From positions 13,709,042 through 13,773,041 of the forward strand of contig NC_060238.1 in the NCBI RefSeq assembly GCF_021155775.2: DNA of 64,000 bases, given 5' to 3'. Below, piece by piece: positions 34,144 through 44,704 of the stretch. The notes below the pieces were generated by a model. It saw nothing but the letters and a program-made list of their open reading frames with translations, was not told the origin of the DNA and did no database searches. This stretch comes from Neodiprion pinetum (lineage: Eukaryota > Arthropoda > Insecta > Hymenoptera > Diprionidae). Position numbers and translations under genes: made by a program. Each line of letters begins with the position of its first letter. Within the stretch, counting starts at the first letter, position 1.

Positions 34144-34285
34144 ATGATAGCAAATATTATTTTGGTCGTCATTAATAAAGACAGTGAAATCGATCGGGAG
34201 AAGGTACAGGAATGGTTTTGATTGATTTATAACCATATATTAGTATAAATTTGCACAGTTCCTTTGCAATAATGGAGACGCAAAC

Positions 34286-34987
34286 ATGGAGAGCACTAAC
34301 AGCCGTAAACACAGCGATGTGTTGATTCAAATATTGAAAGCTAGCGATGCGATACGCTGGAAACATAAAATGATTAAATCAGACCAAGACACCGCGCAGC
34401 AGGTTATGGGAAAAATGTTTGAGCCTGTCGTAGCACCACTGCAAGAATTGGTTGATACTTCGAAGCGACAGATTGAGTACGAAACCAAAATAGAACAACC
34501 AGATATTACTATGGAAGAAGTAAAACTTGTTGAGAACGACGATAATGATGAGGAAGATATGGATGTGGGGAGTAAAACTTATGAGAGAACACCAGCATTA
34601 CTCGAATTATTGTTCAAAAAATCACCCGATCCCACGCTTGTGAATGATACAGACAAAAATAATTATATAAAATTGTCACCATGGAAATGCACATCGAAAA
34701 CATTACAACGCCGATAAAAGCATTCGTGTTGATGCAAAAAGTGCAGAGCATAAAAATTTCATTACGCAATTTGTCCGCTCACCACGAAAATCTGGCAAAG
34801 GTTCACCCAACTGTAAAATTGTTTAAAAGGATGGACAAGAGGTTGATTACGTCTACTGGGATAATCCAAATAAAATCGTGGATCGTCTCCGACTGCTCAT
34901 GACATTACAGGCGGCTGGCAATACCGATCATGCCAACGAAATAGTTGCAATCGTTGAAGAGGTGCGAGAAGCTGTAATCATTGATTA
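34286..34987 (+). pseudogene. Conserved Polinton-associated protein of unknown function, frameshifted
   Basis: The first 143 codons (34286-34717) have an N-terminal helix-rich region (SDVLIQILKASDAIRWKHK) and an acidic centre (NDDNDEEDMDVGSK). They include ALLELLFKKSPD, then run into a shifted frame. The C-terminal part (34830-34986) reads YVYWDNPNKIVDRLRLL and AGNTDHANEIVAIVEEVREA, a tail I associate with proteins encoded beside the capsid and ATPase genes in insect genomes. No catalytic motif is evident. It follows the ATPase on the same strand. Confidence 0.6.
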
Positions 34988-35035
34988 GTGATAGATCAAC
35001 GAGAAAATTATCATTTACAGATTAGTCGTTGAACG

Positions 35036-35539
35036 ATGAGCATGGATATATTCGGACGAGAATTGGCGCGTGCTGAAAGTAAAAAATTTGTGCGCGACCC
35101 TCCAGGCATCTGATTTAAAATCACTTAGGACAATCAATATGTTATAGCAAATAAACGATTTTGTAACGTTGCCGATCTGCAGCATGCAAACGATGTCGTG
35201 CCCTTGAAAGGTCTACACAGTGTTCTACAAAATACCGTTGAAGATCTTACGGAAACGTTTCAATCAAATTTTTCTGCATTCTTGAATGATATCAATCAAC
35301 TGCGTAAGAATGCTGAGAAGAATTGCAAGCTTATAAATAATGTGTCGGAGCGCACTCAAAATCTTGATGGTGAACTATCAGCACAGGAAATATGCAATCA
35401 CAACCTAGTCGCGCGGGTTGAGGAACGAAAATTCGGCACGTGTTTCCACAGGCTTTACGTCTTCTGTTACAACGTTCTCGTTGAAAGCGTTAGAAATATT
35501 GTACCGCGTGGTGTATTACCGTTTCCTGTAACTAAGTAG
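35036..35539 (+). pseudogene. Polinton-associated protein with coiled-coil stalk, broken
   Basis: Begins MSMDIFGRELARAESK at 35036, then two in-frame stops within 60 codons, then NKRFCNVADLQ and the open stretch 35198-35539. That stretch is Asn/Leu/Glu-rich, suggesting a coiled coil (FLNDINQLRKNAEKNCKLINN). The N-terminal pattern resembles small structural or fibre-like proteins found with these capsid genes; function is not established. It is the last recognisable gene of the cassette. Confidence 0.5.
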
Positions 35540-35545
35540 TTATAG

Positions 35546-38500
35546 TCTCAGTGATTAAACATGTACTTAGCCAACAGTAGCTTCCACCCATACCTGAGAC
35601 AATCCACAAACAGCGGCATAGGTTTTGGGCCTAAGTATTTCGATTTCAAATTATTGTTTATATCTTGTTAATCACATTAAAATGAATAAACTGCGAAAAT
35701 TTCTGAGCTTTTGCTACGTAAGAAACAGAGAAACACTCATTCTTGCGTTTTTCTAATTTTTTTGGTTTTTTAAAGTTTTCATCTGACTAAATAATAAAAT
35801 AAATACATCGACAATACTATTTTTCATCGGAAACTTTCTGAATATTTCAAAAATTCGTATTTCAACTATGAATCATGTAACTTTGAGTCAAGTTAAAAAG
35901 TGAAAAATAAGAGAATTCCGAAACAATTTTTTGATTTTTCTTATCCAAAGCTGAGACAATTTTAGATAAAACCACGCGTAAAAAATGCTAACGCTATGGG
36001 TTTAAAAACAAAAAATAAAGTCAAATAGTCAGTTTATTGAAAGTTCACGCTCACGCTATTTTACATTTTGTTTTTTTCAGTCGTTAAATCTACAGTGACT
36101 TGTAATAGCGAATATGTATGTACACTAATTCTACGCATGCAATTTAGAACTAGATATACTCAAAATGAAAGACTGAATTTGAAAAGTTAAAATAAACAAC
36201 GGCAATTGCGAAACAATATGAAAACATTCGCGGAATACACTACACGAGACACTCAACGCAGCAGAGTTCAATAAACACGTGCGCCGCGAGCCACAAACTG
36301 ATGCCGCTGGAACTTCTGAATTACGGTGCTGTCATAGTCATGAAACTGAACATGACAACAGTCGAACCAATTGGCTTCTCATGACGAGTGAAAAATATAT
36401 TTAGTTCGGGATGATAAAATCAACTATTCACTGACGTGAAATGAGAGGATCGTAATAAATTATGATTTCGTATAACATTTCATATTTTACCAAACATCAC
36501 AGGTGAGGTGTGGTAGCAGTCGCGACAATTGTCGGGTGGGTTAACAGGGCGATTCTAAATCGCCCCAGGATGATATCTCCGAAACGAAGCAAAATATGGG
36601 AAAACACCTCAAAAGAAAGCTTTTGGATGTAGATGGGCAAAGAATACGGTGCGGTTATAGTTTTTGTAGGAAAACGGGCTGAGCTGCGGTGAAGGTCAAC
36701 TTGGTTAATTATAAACGGAAAGATATTGTTTTTCTTGTAGAATCTGAAAGCACATCAGATAAAAATATCTGGACATATATGGTATAAAAATAATTATGAG
36801 ATAAGAGCTGAGCGGTTTGGATCATAACAGGGAGGTCAAATTAATATAAAATACTCCAAGTATGAAAATGTGTCACTAAATTGAAAATAAGAATCACACG
36901 TATGTTTATATGATGTAAGAATCATACAGATACGAAGATATTGGCGGCGAGGCATAGGTAGGCCCTTCTGTGAGTGGAAACGTCCGCTGAATAGAGAAGG
37001 AAGAAAGATCAGACAGGCGTTCCTGTCTCTCTTTAACGACAATAGTACGACAGGGACAGACACAACTGTGGGACTTGTCATCTTTTTCTATTTCCTTGAC
37101 GCTTTGAGCAATGCCACACCGCCTCTATCTTAATCGACCGATACAACTGTCGGTAAGGTTGCTCGTTTTTGACCTCAAGTCGGTACGGCAGAGCATTTTT
37201 TATCTGACGAGAGTGGGGGTAACCTTCAAGGGTTCGCGTCTGGGATGTGCGGAGCGGCTCGGTCGGTAAGGATGGTGTTTGTACTTCGAACCCCTATTAC
37301 CATACTACTGTCGTTTGAAGCGAAACCGTGGCTAGGTAGGTAGGCTAGGTAGAAATCTTAACCAAATATGCAACCGAGTATAGAAAGACTTCAATCACCA
37401 TCTATTTTATTCATATCCAACATCGTCACTGTCTACTGTGCATATTAATACGTCCACCGAAAAACACCTCTCTCGTCTCAATTCTATTTTACAAATAATT
37501 TCCTCCTCACTCTGCGTTTTTATATTTTTAATCATACATCTGTATGTTATTCGTTATTTATTATGTATTTTGTTATATTTAAACTACAAGGCTAAATTGA
37601 TAGACCTGCGACGAGTAGTGTGCTTTTTATACTGTAACCTTCGAATAACTTATTTAAGAAAGAGTGGAGGAGTGAAAGAAAGAAATCGAATTATCAAAAG
37701 TTGTACAGCAAACTCAGTTTCTCTTGGCATCTGATTTTCGGTGTTTATGTCTTTTTCTTATTTTCTTGCATAGATTGTAGAGAAAATAAAATGGTTACAG
37801 TATCTGATCGAGAACTCTTTGGCGAATCCATATGTGAATCATATACACGTGAACCTTCATTATCCTACATATAACATACATTGAAATCAAAAAACATTCA
37901 AATCAAAATTATTTTGAGATCAAACAAAAATAAGGAACTTGAATTATTTTACTCCTAATTCTATTATTCAGGACATTTACTATTATTTTATGAATTAATT
38001 TGATTTTTATCAGTCTTTTCTCATCCACATGAGCTTTTTGTGGCATTTACATGCGTGTGAGTAGATCATTTGAGTACTCCTAAAAATCCTTTTTAATAAA
38101 ATTGCGGCTCTTCAACTATAATTTAACTATATCATATATTATTATCTGATAAAAGATTCCTCATATGATATTCATACTCAATCATTAATATTGTTGAACA
38201 AAAATTGTGAGAGCTGTGACTAAACTGTTGCACAATATCACTGGCTATGTTTGCAATTGAAGGTCCATCCGAGGAACTTTGAGGTTTGTATAAAATACAA
38301 ATCATTTTTGTCTTATTTAGTTTGTGTAAGGATGAACTTTAGCACTGAAATTTATGTTTTTAAAATAATATGGGTAGTAAACAGTTATCATAGTATATTC
38401 TATCCTCAGTAGAGTCTGTTCTAGTTCACCATCGACATTCGGGTGAGGCATAAATTTGATTCGAAGCTAATTGGCTCACTAACACTTATATATGCCTTAT

Positions 38501-38829
38501 GACGAATAGAAGAATGGTCCCAAACTTGATTTTTTGTATTCCGTGTCAGAAATATTATGAACGGATCTGTGATTTCAGCAGAAGTTATAAAAAAAAATTT
38601 ACCCGTGAATGTCAAAACATTTGAAAGTCTGATATGACACGAAATGATATGTACGAATAAGTGAACAAAACCTATTAGTTAATCCGAGTACATATCATGG
38701 CTATAATACATGACTGTTACAGAGAGAAAGTCCAAAATAGTATATTGTACTGAAGTTTGGAGGCGAAAGTTTTTTGCCTAAGTTGTCCTATATAGAGATG
38801 GGGATACAGAAACTTTTTATCTACATACC
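35546..38829. other. Intron sequence, nothing recognised
   Basis: About 3.3 kb of AT-rich intron. Frames are short and repeat-free; I see no TE protein motif, exon pair or terminal repeat. Confidence 0.5.
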
Positions 38830-39455
38830 TGTTTTGTATATAAGGCACTCAGAGTTCCTGCCTCGATACGCTGTGTTTTGTGGGTTCTCTATCGATCTGA
38901 ATCGGAGTCATCCTTGTGCAATACTTCTTTTGTAAACGAGGCTCGCCGAGTTCCTGCACTTGCACGCTTTTCTTTGTGAATTTTCTGTTGATTTAAATCA
39001 AAGTCACCCTCGTTGTGCGATACTTGTTTTGTAAGTGAGGCTTGTGGAGTTCCGGCATTTATACGCTCTTCTTTGTGGGTTTTCTGTTGATCAGAATCAG
39101 AGTCGTTCGCACTGTATGATTCAGAATTGGAGTTCTCAGTGGCCTCTAATCCAGAAGTCAAGTAATTGGTATCATCCGTTCTGTTTCTCTCAGATTGATT
39201 TCTGCTTTTCGTACTTTCTCTACGCCGCTTCATTCCCATTCTTTTTAAACCTTCATTTTCTATAGGTTTTTTGTTTTCTTCGTCAGAAGCACTGCCGTTT
39301 AAGTCAGCTTTCCCAGGCACAAGCCTCTTTGTTATCTCGATTATATGACCTTCATCTTCCGTCGTACCCTCTCCAATTAGATCAGTTACGTGATCATCGA
39401 TGTCTTTATAGTTCTCCGAGGAATATAATATTAATATTATGCTAATCTTATTCAA
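38830..39455 (-). CDS. Charged protein exon with 33-residue tandem repeats
   Basis: On the minus strand the open part (39455-38889) encodes a very polar protein: an acidic segment (DLIGEGTTEDEGHIIEI), a basic cluster (RMGMKRRRESTKSRNQ), a Ser/Asn-rich stretch, and then repeats of 33 residues. Two full repeats start QQKTHKEERINAGTPQ and QQKIHKEKRASAGTRR; a third continues after the stop at 38889-38891 (RTHKTQRIEAGTLSAL). The stop interrupts the repeat array and was probably a Gln/Arg-region codon. A splice acceptor may lie just before NYKDIDDH (near 39425), so the first residues may be intronic. It is likely the middle exon of the gene whose N-terminal exon is at 40086-40309. It may be a pseudogene. 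Confidence 0.5.
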
Positions 39456-40085
39456 ACAGATGGTCCCAATGTACTAAAAGAACGTTGTAATAAGTATAAA
39501 TAGTGAATAACAGATTTAGTCCACGTTCTACTTTGTAACAATAGTTTCGGCTCATCTTTTTCACACATTCGAGCACCACTGATATTTTTTGAGCGCATTT
39601 TAAAAATATGACGTGATATTACGTAGTATTCTTAAAATAAATCCATCATTTACTCCTTTTGTTTTTTGGCGTTATTTTCTATCTAAAATAAATCACTGAT
39701 TAAAGTTTTCAAAGAAAGAATGTTTGTGATGGCGAAAAAAAAATAAATAAAAATAAAAAGTCTGCCCACTGTTTTTTACAACCGAAAAATGTTCGTCGTT
39801 GGCCTTAGTATTTTTAAAAATTCAAAATTCCTTTGCTGTTTTGAGTTTTCAAAAATTCATGACTCAGAAATGGCTACATAAAAAAAAATTGAAAAAATCG
39901 AAGAAGTGTTTCAAAACAAGAACTATCACATAAAAAATCACTGAGAAAATCGAAGAGGGTCAATGGCTTTGGTTCATCGAGTTGACGTGGAGTTCCCCAT
40001 ATGTACCTACTTCAAAATACAGATTTAATCGAATCCCAGAAGCGTTGAGTAAATAGCGTGTAATAAATGATTTCATTTCTTACTT

Positions 40086-40309
40086 GATGTACGGAGAACC
40101 CTGGTTACTGCATATTTCTTCCAATGCATTCGGAAAACAGGCTGACTCTTCACTAGATCTTCATAAGAGGCTGCTTTCCCAAAGTTGGTCGGCCAATAGC
40201 AGTATGTATTATGGTTTATAGGCCACAGTATTGGGACAGCGGTCACGTGTCTATCATTCCCACGTCCAACGAATTCGACGGCAGCAAACATGTCACGTCT
40301 TTCTGTCAA
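40086..40309 (-). CDS. N-terminal exon of a DUF4806-type insect protein
   Basis: An ATG at 40309 opens a frame with FAAVEFVGRGND, VPILWPINHNTYCYWPTNF, HWKKYAVTRVL. This is the compact N-terminal module seen in many insect, especially hymenopteran, proteins that end in a DUF4806 domain. A donor GTAAGA follows TCAA at about 40085, leaving phase 1. The repeat exon at 39455-38830 lies downstream on the same strand but appears to need a different phase, so an extra small exon or decay is implied. No DUF4806 part is visible. Function is unknown. Confidence 0.6.
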
Positions 40310-40589
40310 TGTCGTGTAATCTAATATTTGATCGAACTGTTATTAACTATATTAACTCGTTAACCCACTTCCTAATGTTCCCCTGAGTTTCTGTTTTCAA
40401 ATACCCTAATATTTTGTGCTTTTGATACATCTCACAATCAATCTTGCAAAAAAAAAATAATCTAACCAATAATTTACAAACGACGTGTACTTATATGTTT
40501 TCACCGTTTCGCATACTAATTGTTAGTCCGACTGTTTCGGTCGGTTCTGTAATTATATCTGGATGGTTTTTCATAGACGTGACCAGGCG

Positions 40590-40735
40590 TTTCGTAGGTC
40601 GTCCAGGGTGCCGGTACAGTCGATTGGGTGCTGGTTAAGCAGTTTCTCTAAGTCTTCTTTACTGAGGTTGCAGATCCAGGAGTGTCTTGGCATTTTCATG
40701 TCGGATTGCGGAACAGGATTCGGTAGGTACAGGGG
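40590..40735 (-). pseudogene. Short gag-like fragment
   Basis: On the minus strand MPRHSWICNLSKEDLEKLL and CTGTLDDLRNAWSRL resemble the N-terminal module of Gypsy/Osvaldo-type gag proteins (a helix pair followed by TLDDLR). A stop follows. It lies downstream, in the same orientation, of the tRNA-Lys primer binding site at 42645-42662, with a LINE inserted between. It may be the gag start of that retroelement. Confidence 0.45.
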
Positions 40736-40809
40736 AATATACTAACGATCCAATCTACTGAAGCTAATATGATAACACCTAAGAATAAACGGAGCTCGGA
40801 AATACTGAC

Positions 40810-42535
40810 GGTATGGAATAGATAGATAGATAAGAAAATTTATTTGAATCTAGAGCCTAGGTTCCCTCAGAACCATCATAAAAAATACAATGTAACAAGT
40901 GTAATGTGTACAGAGGTCGTAATACATTAAATGTAGTAAAGATAATAATAACAGTGATGCAATTAATAATAATAAAAAATAAAGAACAAAAGGAATAATA
41001 AAGCAGTAAAACAGTTTTACAGTGTTAGCATCATACGAGGCACAGCAACATTTGATAACAGTAATCAAAGATTCAGCATGGCAAATTGGCAATTCTGCAA
41101 GTAATCATTATAGCACGCACTACGGAACAGTCCAAGATTTTCGACTTCAGTAACTTCAGCAGGTAACGCATTCCAAATGCGTATGCCGCGAACAAGAAAA
41201 GAGTTTTCATAGATACAACAATTCGATCTAGGCACACGTGAATAATCTTCTCTTACATCGCCCCTACGCAACGCAACAGGCAAAAATTCTAAGTTACATC
41301 CGAATAGCGAATGATAATTCAATCGTATTTCTTTGTAAAGGAGGCATGGTATAAAATAGTTTCTTCTGTCATTCAATTTTAACCATACTAGTCTCTCAAA
41401 ATACGGCGTAACGTGCTCAACCCATGCAATTTTAAAAATAAAGCGAACACAGGAGTTCATTTTGCGCTGCAGTCGCATCTGCAAACTATTGGTAATATTG
41501 CAGTAAGCCGCACAACAATAATCAAATACTGGGCATATCAACGTGGTGACTAGCTTTATACGTAAGTTCTCGTTGAAGATTTCATTATTAATCTTTAACT
41601 GTGCGAGAACTCTCATTGCACGACTACATACACTCATAACCTGGCTGTCCCAAGAAAGAATATTGTCAATTAAAACACCAAGATACTTACCAGTTTTGTC
41701 ATAGTGAATGATACAATCATTTACGAGAATGCGATCAGCATACTTACAACTATTACAATAAACCTCAACCCTACTACCAAAAATAGCAGGTTTTGTCTTC
41801 GATGCGTTTAGCTTAAGGTAATTAATATTGCACCACTCAATGATCTTAACTATTCCTGCATTCAGCGCAGCAACACAATCATTCACTAGGTACGGACAGC
41901 AGGATAAATATATCACTAAATCATCAGCATAAAATAAATATTGACAACTTAGCCGCTGAGATAAATCGGAAATATAAAGCGAAAACAACAAAGGGCCAAG
42001 TACACTGCCTTGAGACACACCGTTCAGTACAACCCTCCAAGAGGACACACGCTCATCAGCAAACACCTGCTGCCTTCTTTGAGCTTAATAAGACCTGACC
42101 CACGTAACAGCATTTACAGAAAAATTCATACATAATAATTCGCGCAGCAATTTTTCATGGTTCACAGAATCAAAAGCCTTACTCAGATCAAAGAAAACAG
42201 CTACAGTCATTTTTGACATATTCATTGCTGAGCAAATATCATCACAGAGCTTGATAACAGCAGTCTGCGTATTCAAGCCCTCCCTGAAGGCCATCTGATA
42301 CTCGTCAATATAATTGCTCTCAGTAACATACTTAAAAAATTGATCATGCACACACCTCTCAAGGGCCTTTGACAAATTGCTCATCAGCGATATCGGCCGA
42401 TAATCAGCACATACCTCAGCATTCGACCTTTTTAGTATAGGGACAATACGCGACGACTTTTACTCCTTAGGAAATACACCTGAATCAAACGAGTTATTAA
42501 AAAGCAATGTCACAAATGGTAACACAAATGACACT
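40810..42535 (-). mobile_element. CR1/Daphne-like LINE, 5'-truncated
   Basis: The minus-strand 3' tail is a short TATC repeat at 40821-40835. The 5' end is truncated within the RT region near 42535. It carries RT and C-terminal domains only. The insertion appears to separate the primer binding site and leader (42540-42662) from a gag-like fragment (40590-40735), so it probably landed inside an older retroelement. No certain target duplication could be read. Confidence 0.85.
41065..42480 (-). pseudogene. LINE reverse transcriptase and C-terminal region
   Basis: On the minus strand an RT segment with RPISLMSNLSKALERC and AVFFDLSKAFDSVNHEKLL (42384-42085) is followed by a stop. A 333-codon frame (42066-41065) then carries GVSQGSVLGPLLFSLYI, the catalytic FYADDLVIY, LKLNASKTK and the C-terminal signature RGIRIWNALPAEV. 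One stop lies near 42450 and one at about 42085. The long 333-codon frame suggests fairly recent decay. The type matches the remnants at 18310-19010 and 21545-23960. Confidence 0.9.
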
Positions 42536-42644
42536 TAATAATTCTAAGAATTATTATATAATCAATGAAGAGGAAAAAAAATACGAGCGGCAGATTAAAT
42601 TAAAGCGGAGTGTAACCAAGTTGATGGCTGCTTCACGGATCACG

Positions 42645-42662
42645 GTCCCTGTTCGGGCGCCA
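42645..42662 (-). promoter_or_regulatory. tRNA-Lys primer binding site of a retroelement
   Basis: The minus strand reads TGGCGCCCGAACAGGGAC, an 18-nt perfect match to the established primer binding site for tRNA-Lys(UUU), used by lentiviruses and by Osvaldo-type Gypsy elements. It follows GGTGTTACA plus two bases, a fitting LTR end. Downstream retroelement sequence is cut off by a LINE about 110 bp later. Confidence 0.85.
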
Positions 42663-43206
42663 TTTGTAACACCTACTTAATTGCATTGTCGCCATCTTGT
42701 CCATTAGGGCGAAAGAATGTATTCGAAGTATCCCGATATTATTATTTTTGAGACGGTAGATTCCACCTGTCATTTTGCCATACCACCCCGTCATCCTGCT
42801 TCGCCATCTTGCTTCGCAATCTTGTCCGCCATGTTGTTGTTTACATGCATTAGGTTCGGTTAGGTTAGGTTAGTAACGTGTTCCGTCATCTTGTCAACCA
42901 TCTTGCTTCAGCCATCTTGTTGCTTACATTGATTGGGTTGAGTTCGGTTGGTTCAGGTTAGCTTAGGTCTGTAACACACCGAATACATGCTCCGTCATCT
43001 TGTCCATCATCTTGCAGTTCAGTCAGCCATCTTGCGGGTCATTTCACCATCTCGTAGGCTACTCAGCCATCTTGCAGGTTAGGTTAGGATGGAATGGGTC
43101 AGGTTAGCTTAGGTCGGTAACACACCGACTATAGGTGAGGCGCATCCTGCAGCTTCTGCTGAGATCGGTAAAACAGATTGACGCAGAACCTCCCTTACAT
43201 ATCTAC
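42663..43206 (-). repeat. LTR-like repeat with CAAGATGGC array, copy 2
   Basis: Reverse complement of the repeat at 28733-29607, without the inserted solo LTR. Plus-strand GCCATCTTG-type motifs recur about nine times, and GGTTAGGTTAGGTTAG occurs at 42856-42875. On the minus strand it ends GGTGTTACA immediately before a tRNA-Lys primer binding site. It is therefore best read as the 3' part of an LTR. Its other end abuts a small inverted-repeat element at 43214. Confidence 0.75.
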
Positions 43207-43213
43207 TAAAAAA

Positions 43214-43519
43214 GGGTGTATTCGGAAATATACTTACAGTACTGCAAGTACTGGCAACCGCGTTCCGAAATCGCGTGACAGCTTACTGCCATCAGTCAGT
43301 AACGTCACGAAATTTTTGACAACGTTGACTGAGATTACTGTGATCTGGGATGTGAGGCAGTTGCAGTAGTCGAGAGATGGCCGCGTCCTCGGTGGAGTTG
43401 TAAAGTAGCGTTTCGATTTTACTGCGACTAGCAACTCGAAGTGAAAACGGAACGCAGTTCGCAATTGACTGCGTGACGTCACGATCGGCAGTACTGAAAG
43501 TATATTTCCGCATACACCC
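43214..43519. mobile_element. Small inverted-repeat element (MITE), 306 bp
   Basis: Ends GGGTGTATTCGGAAATATAC and, reversed, GGGTGTATGCGGAAATATAC; the similarity runs about 32 bp with few mismatches. Non-coding, with CTGCAACTGCC-like GC-rich interior. Flanks (AAAAA and ATAAAA) do not show a decisive target duplication, so the superfamily is open; a PIF/Harbinger-like origin is possible. Confidence 0.8.
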
Positions 43520-44173
43520 ATAAAATAATCAACAACGAAATAAAATTATCGAATACCAAGAAAAAGCACAAAGGAGAAACGAAAGGAGGAAAAGTAGAAA
43601 TTCAATATGAGCAGAATACACGATAAAACAAAAGAAATCAAATCAAATTTGTTCACAAAAATCATAAATGGTCCCGACTCGCCATCAAACAATAATGCAA
43701 TAATTCTAGCAATCAAGTATTTGTCATTTATAGCTGGCGTGCTACAGAGACTTTCTTTTTAACTAGGAAACTACAACTCGGTGCATCCTGTGCGCCTAAT
43801 TACTTGACACACCTACTGTTTTCAAATTTTGTGCACCCATCAGTAGCAAGACAATTAACACACTACCTTTCTGCGAAATTCTCGTAATTCATCGCTAAAC
43901 AATCCAAAGAATAATCCTTTCAAATTCAGTGGTGACTCGTGATGCGCTAATTATTCGAGGAGGTTGTCTATTTATTGTTAGTCTACATTTGTTTTCGTTT
44001 CTTGTTGAACCGTTTTTTTTTTTTCCGAACCTTTAAAATATTTACAATTTGTTAAGTTGTAAAAAAAAAAAAACGAAGAGCATGTCGTACATGAGTCAAT
44101 TACTATGTTGATACTTGTTGCCTTATGTAAAAACGAAAATATTTTGACTAGAGTGTGGCTCATTTCGTTTCAG

Positions 44174-44286
44174 GTTCTCGAATGGGGCACAGTGTCTTTG
44201 ATCGACCGAAGTTTTGAGGAAGTTGCACAAATCATGGAACGCACTGGTGACGTCGCTGAACTTGTTGTCGAGCATGCCACCGATAT
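44174..44286 (+). CDS. Host gene exon: second half of the PDZ domain
   Basis: Acceptor CATTTCGTTTCAG and donor GTGAGT bound 113 nt; the exon starts in phase 0 and ends in phase 2. The frame reads VLEWGTVSLIDRSFEEVAQI, then RTGDVAELVVEHATD, the last strand and helix of a PDZ domain. It joins in phase to the exon at 27625-27749, making one domain of about 78 residues. VLEW after the D-K junction is typical of RIM/Piccolo/Fife PDZ domains. The joined intron is 16,424 bp. Confidence 0.87.
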
Positions 44287-44339
44287 GTGAGTTCTTTTAT
44301 ACGTTTTCTATTGATAATAATCTGCGCTACATTGTTTAA

Positions 44340-44671
44340 CCCTTTTAGTCATAGTGGGACCGCTACGGTACTACTTTTTAAAAAATCACCTCAGAGCTCT
44401 AGTATTGAACCATGGCCTCTGAAAATACGTATCTAGAGGTTTTTGAGTCGCCGATCACGAAAATGAGGTCAGATTTTGGAAATTCAAAATGGTGGATCCG
44501 TTATAGTCGATCCAATTGGGCAATGTGGCAATAAAAATTTTAATCACGTGAAATCTTACTTTATCAGGAATATTCCTTCAAATATACATTAGAAATGAAT
44601 ATTTCAGTTTATTTGAGATGAAATTTGAGATAATCAAAATCCGTAGTTCTTCATCATTATCATTATCATTG

Positions 44672-44704
<33 letters not shown>

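Larger units (their letters stand above)
29846..35545. mobile_element. Endogenous Polinton/adintovirus-like gene cassette, decayed
   Basis: Eight recognisable gene remnants: on the minus strand, phospholipase-A2-like protein, minor virion protein, adenain-like protease, penton-like protein and double-jelly-roll capsid; on the plus strand, packaging ATPase and two further proteins of the same insect-genome-associated set. The two blocks diverge from about 33476-33541. Every gene has stops or frameshifts. I find no protein-primed DNA polymerase, no integrase and no terminal inverted repeat, so only the morphogenesis half of such an element is present. It lies wholly inside the PDZ-gene intron. 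Calling it Polinton-like rests on the combination of capsid, protease and ATPase. Confidence 0.8.

Noticed and set aside
37438..37734. 98-codon plus-strand frame with hydrophobic start
   Set aside because: No splice context or recognisable family; AT-rich intron composition is enough to explain it.
42856..42875. GGTTAGGTTAGGTTAG as a telomeric tract
   Set aside because: Only about three TTAGG units inside a dispersed LTR-like repeat; not a telomere or clear interstitial telomere.
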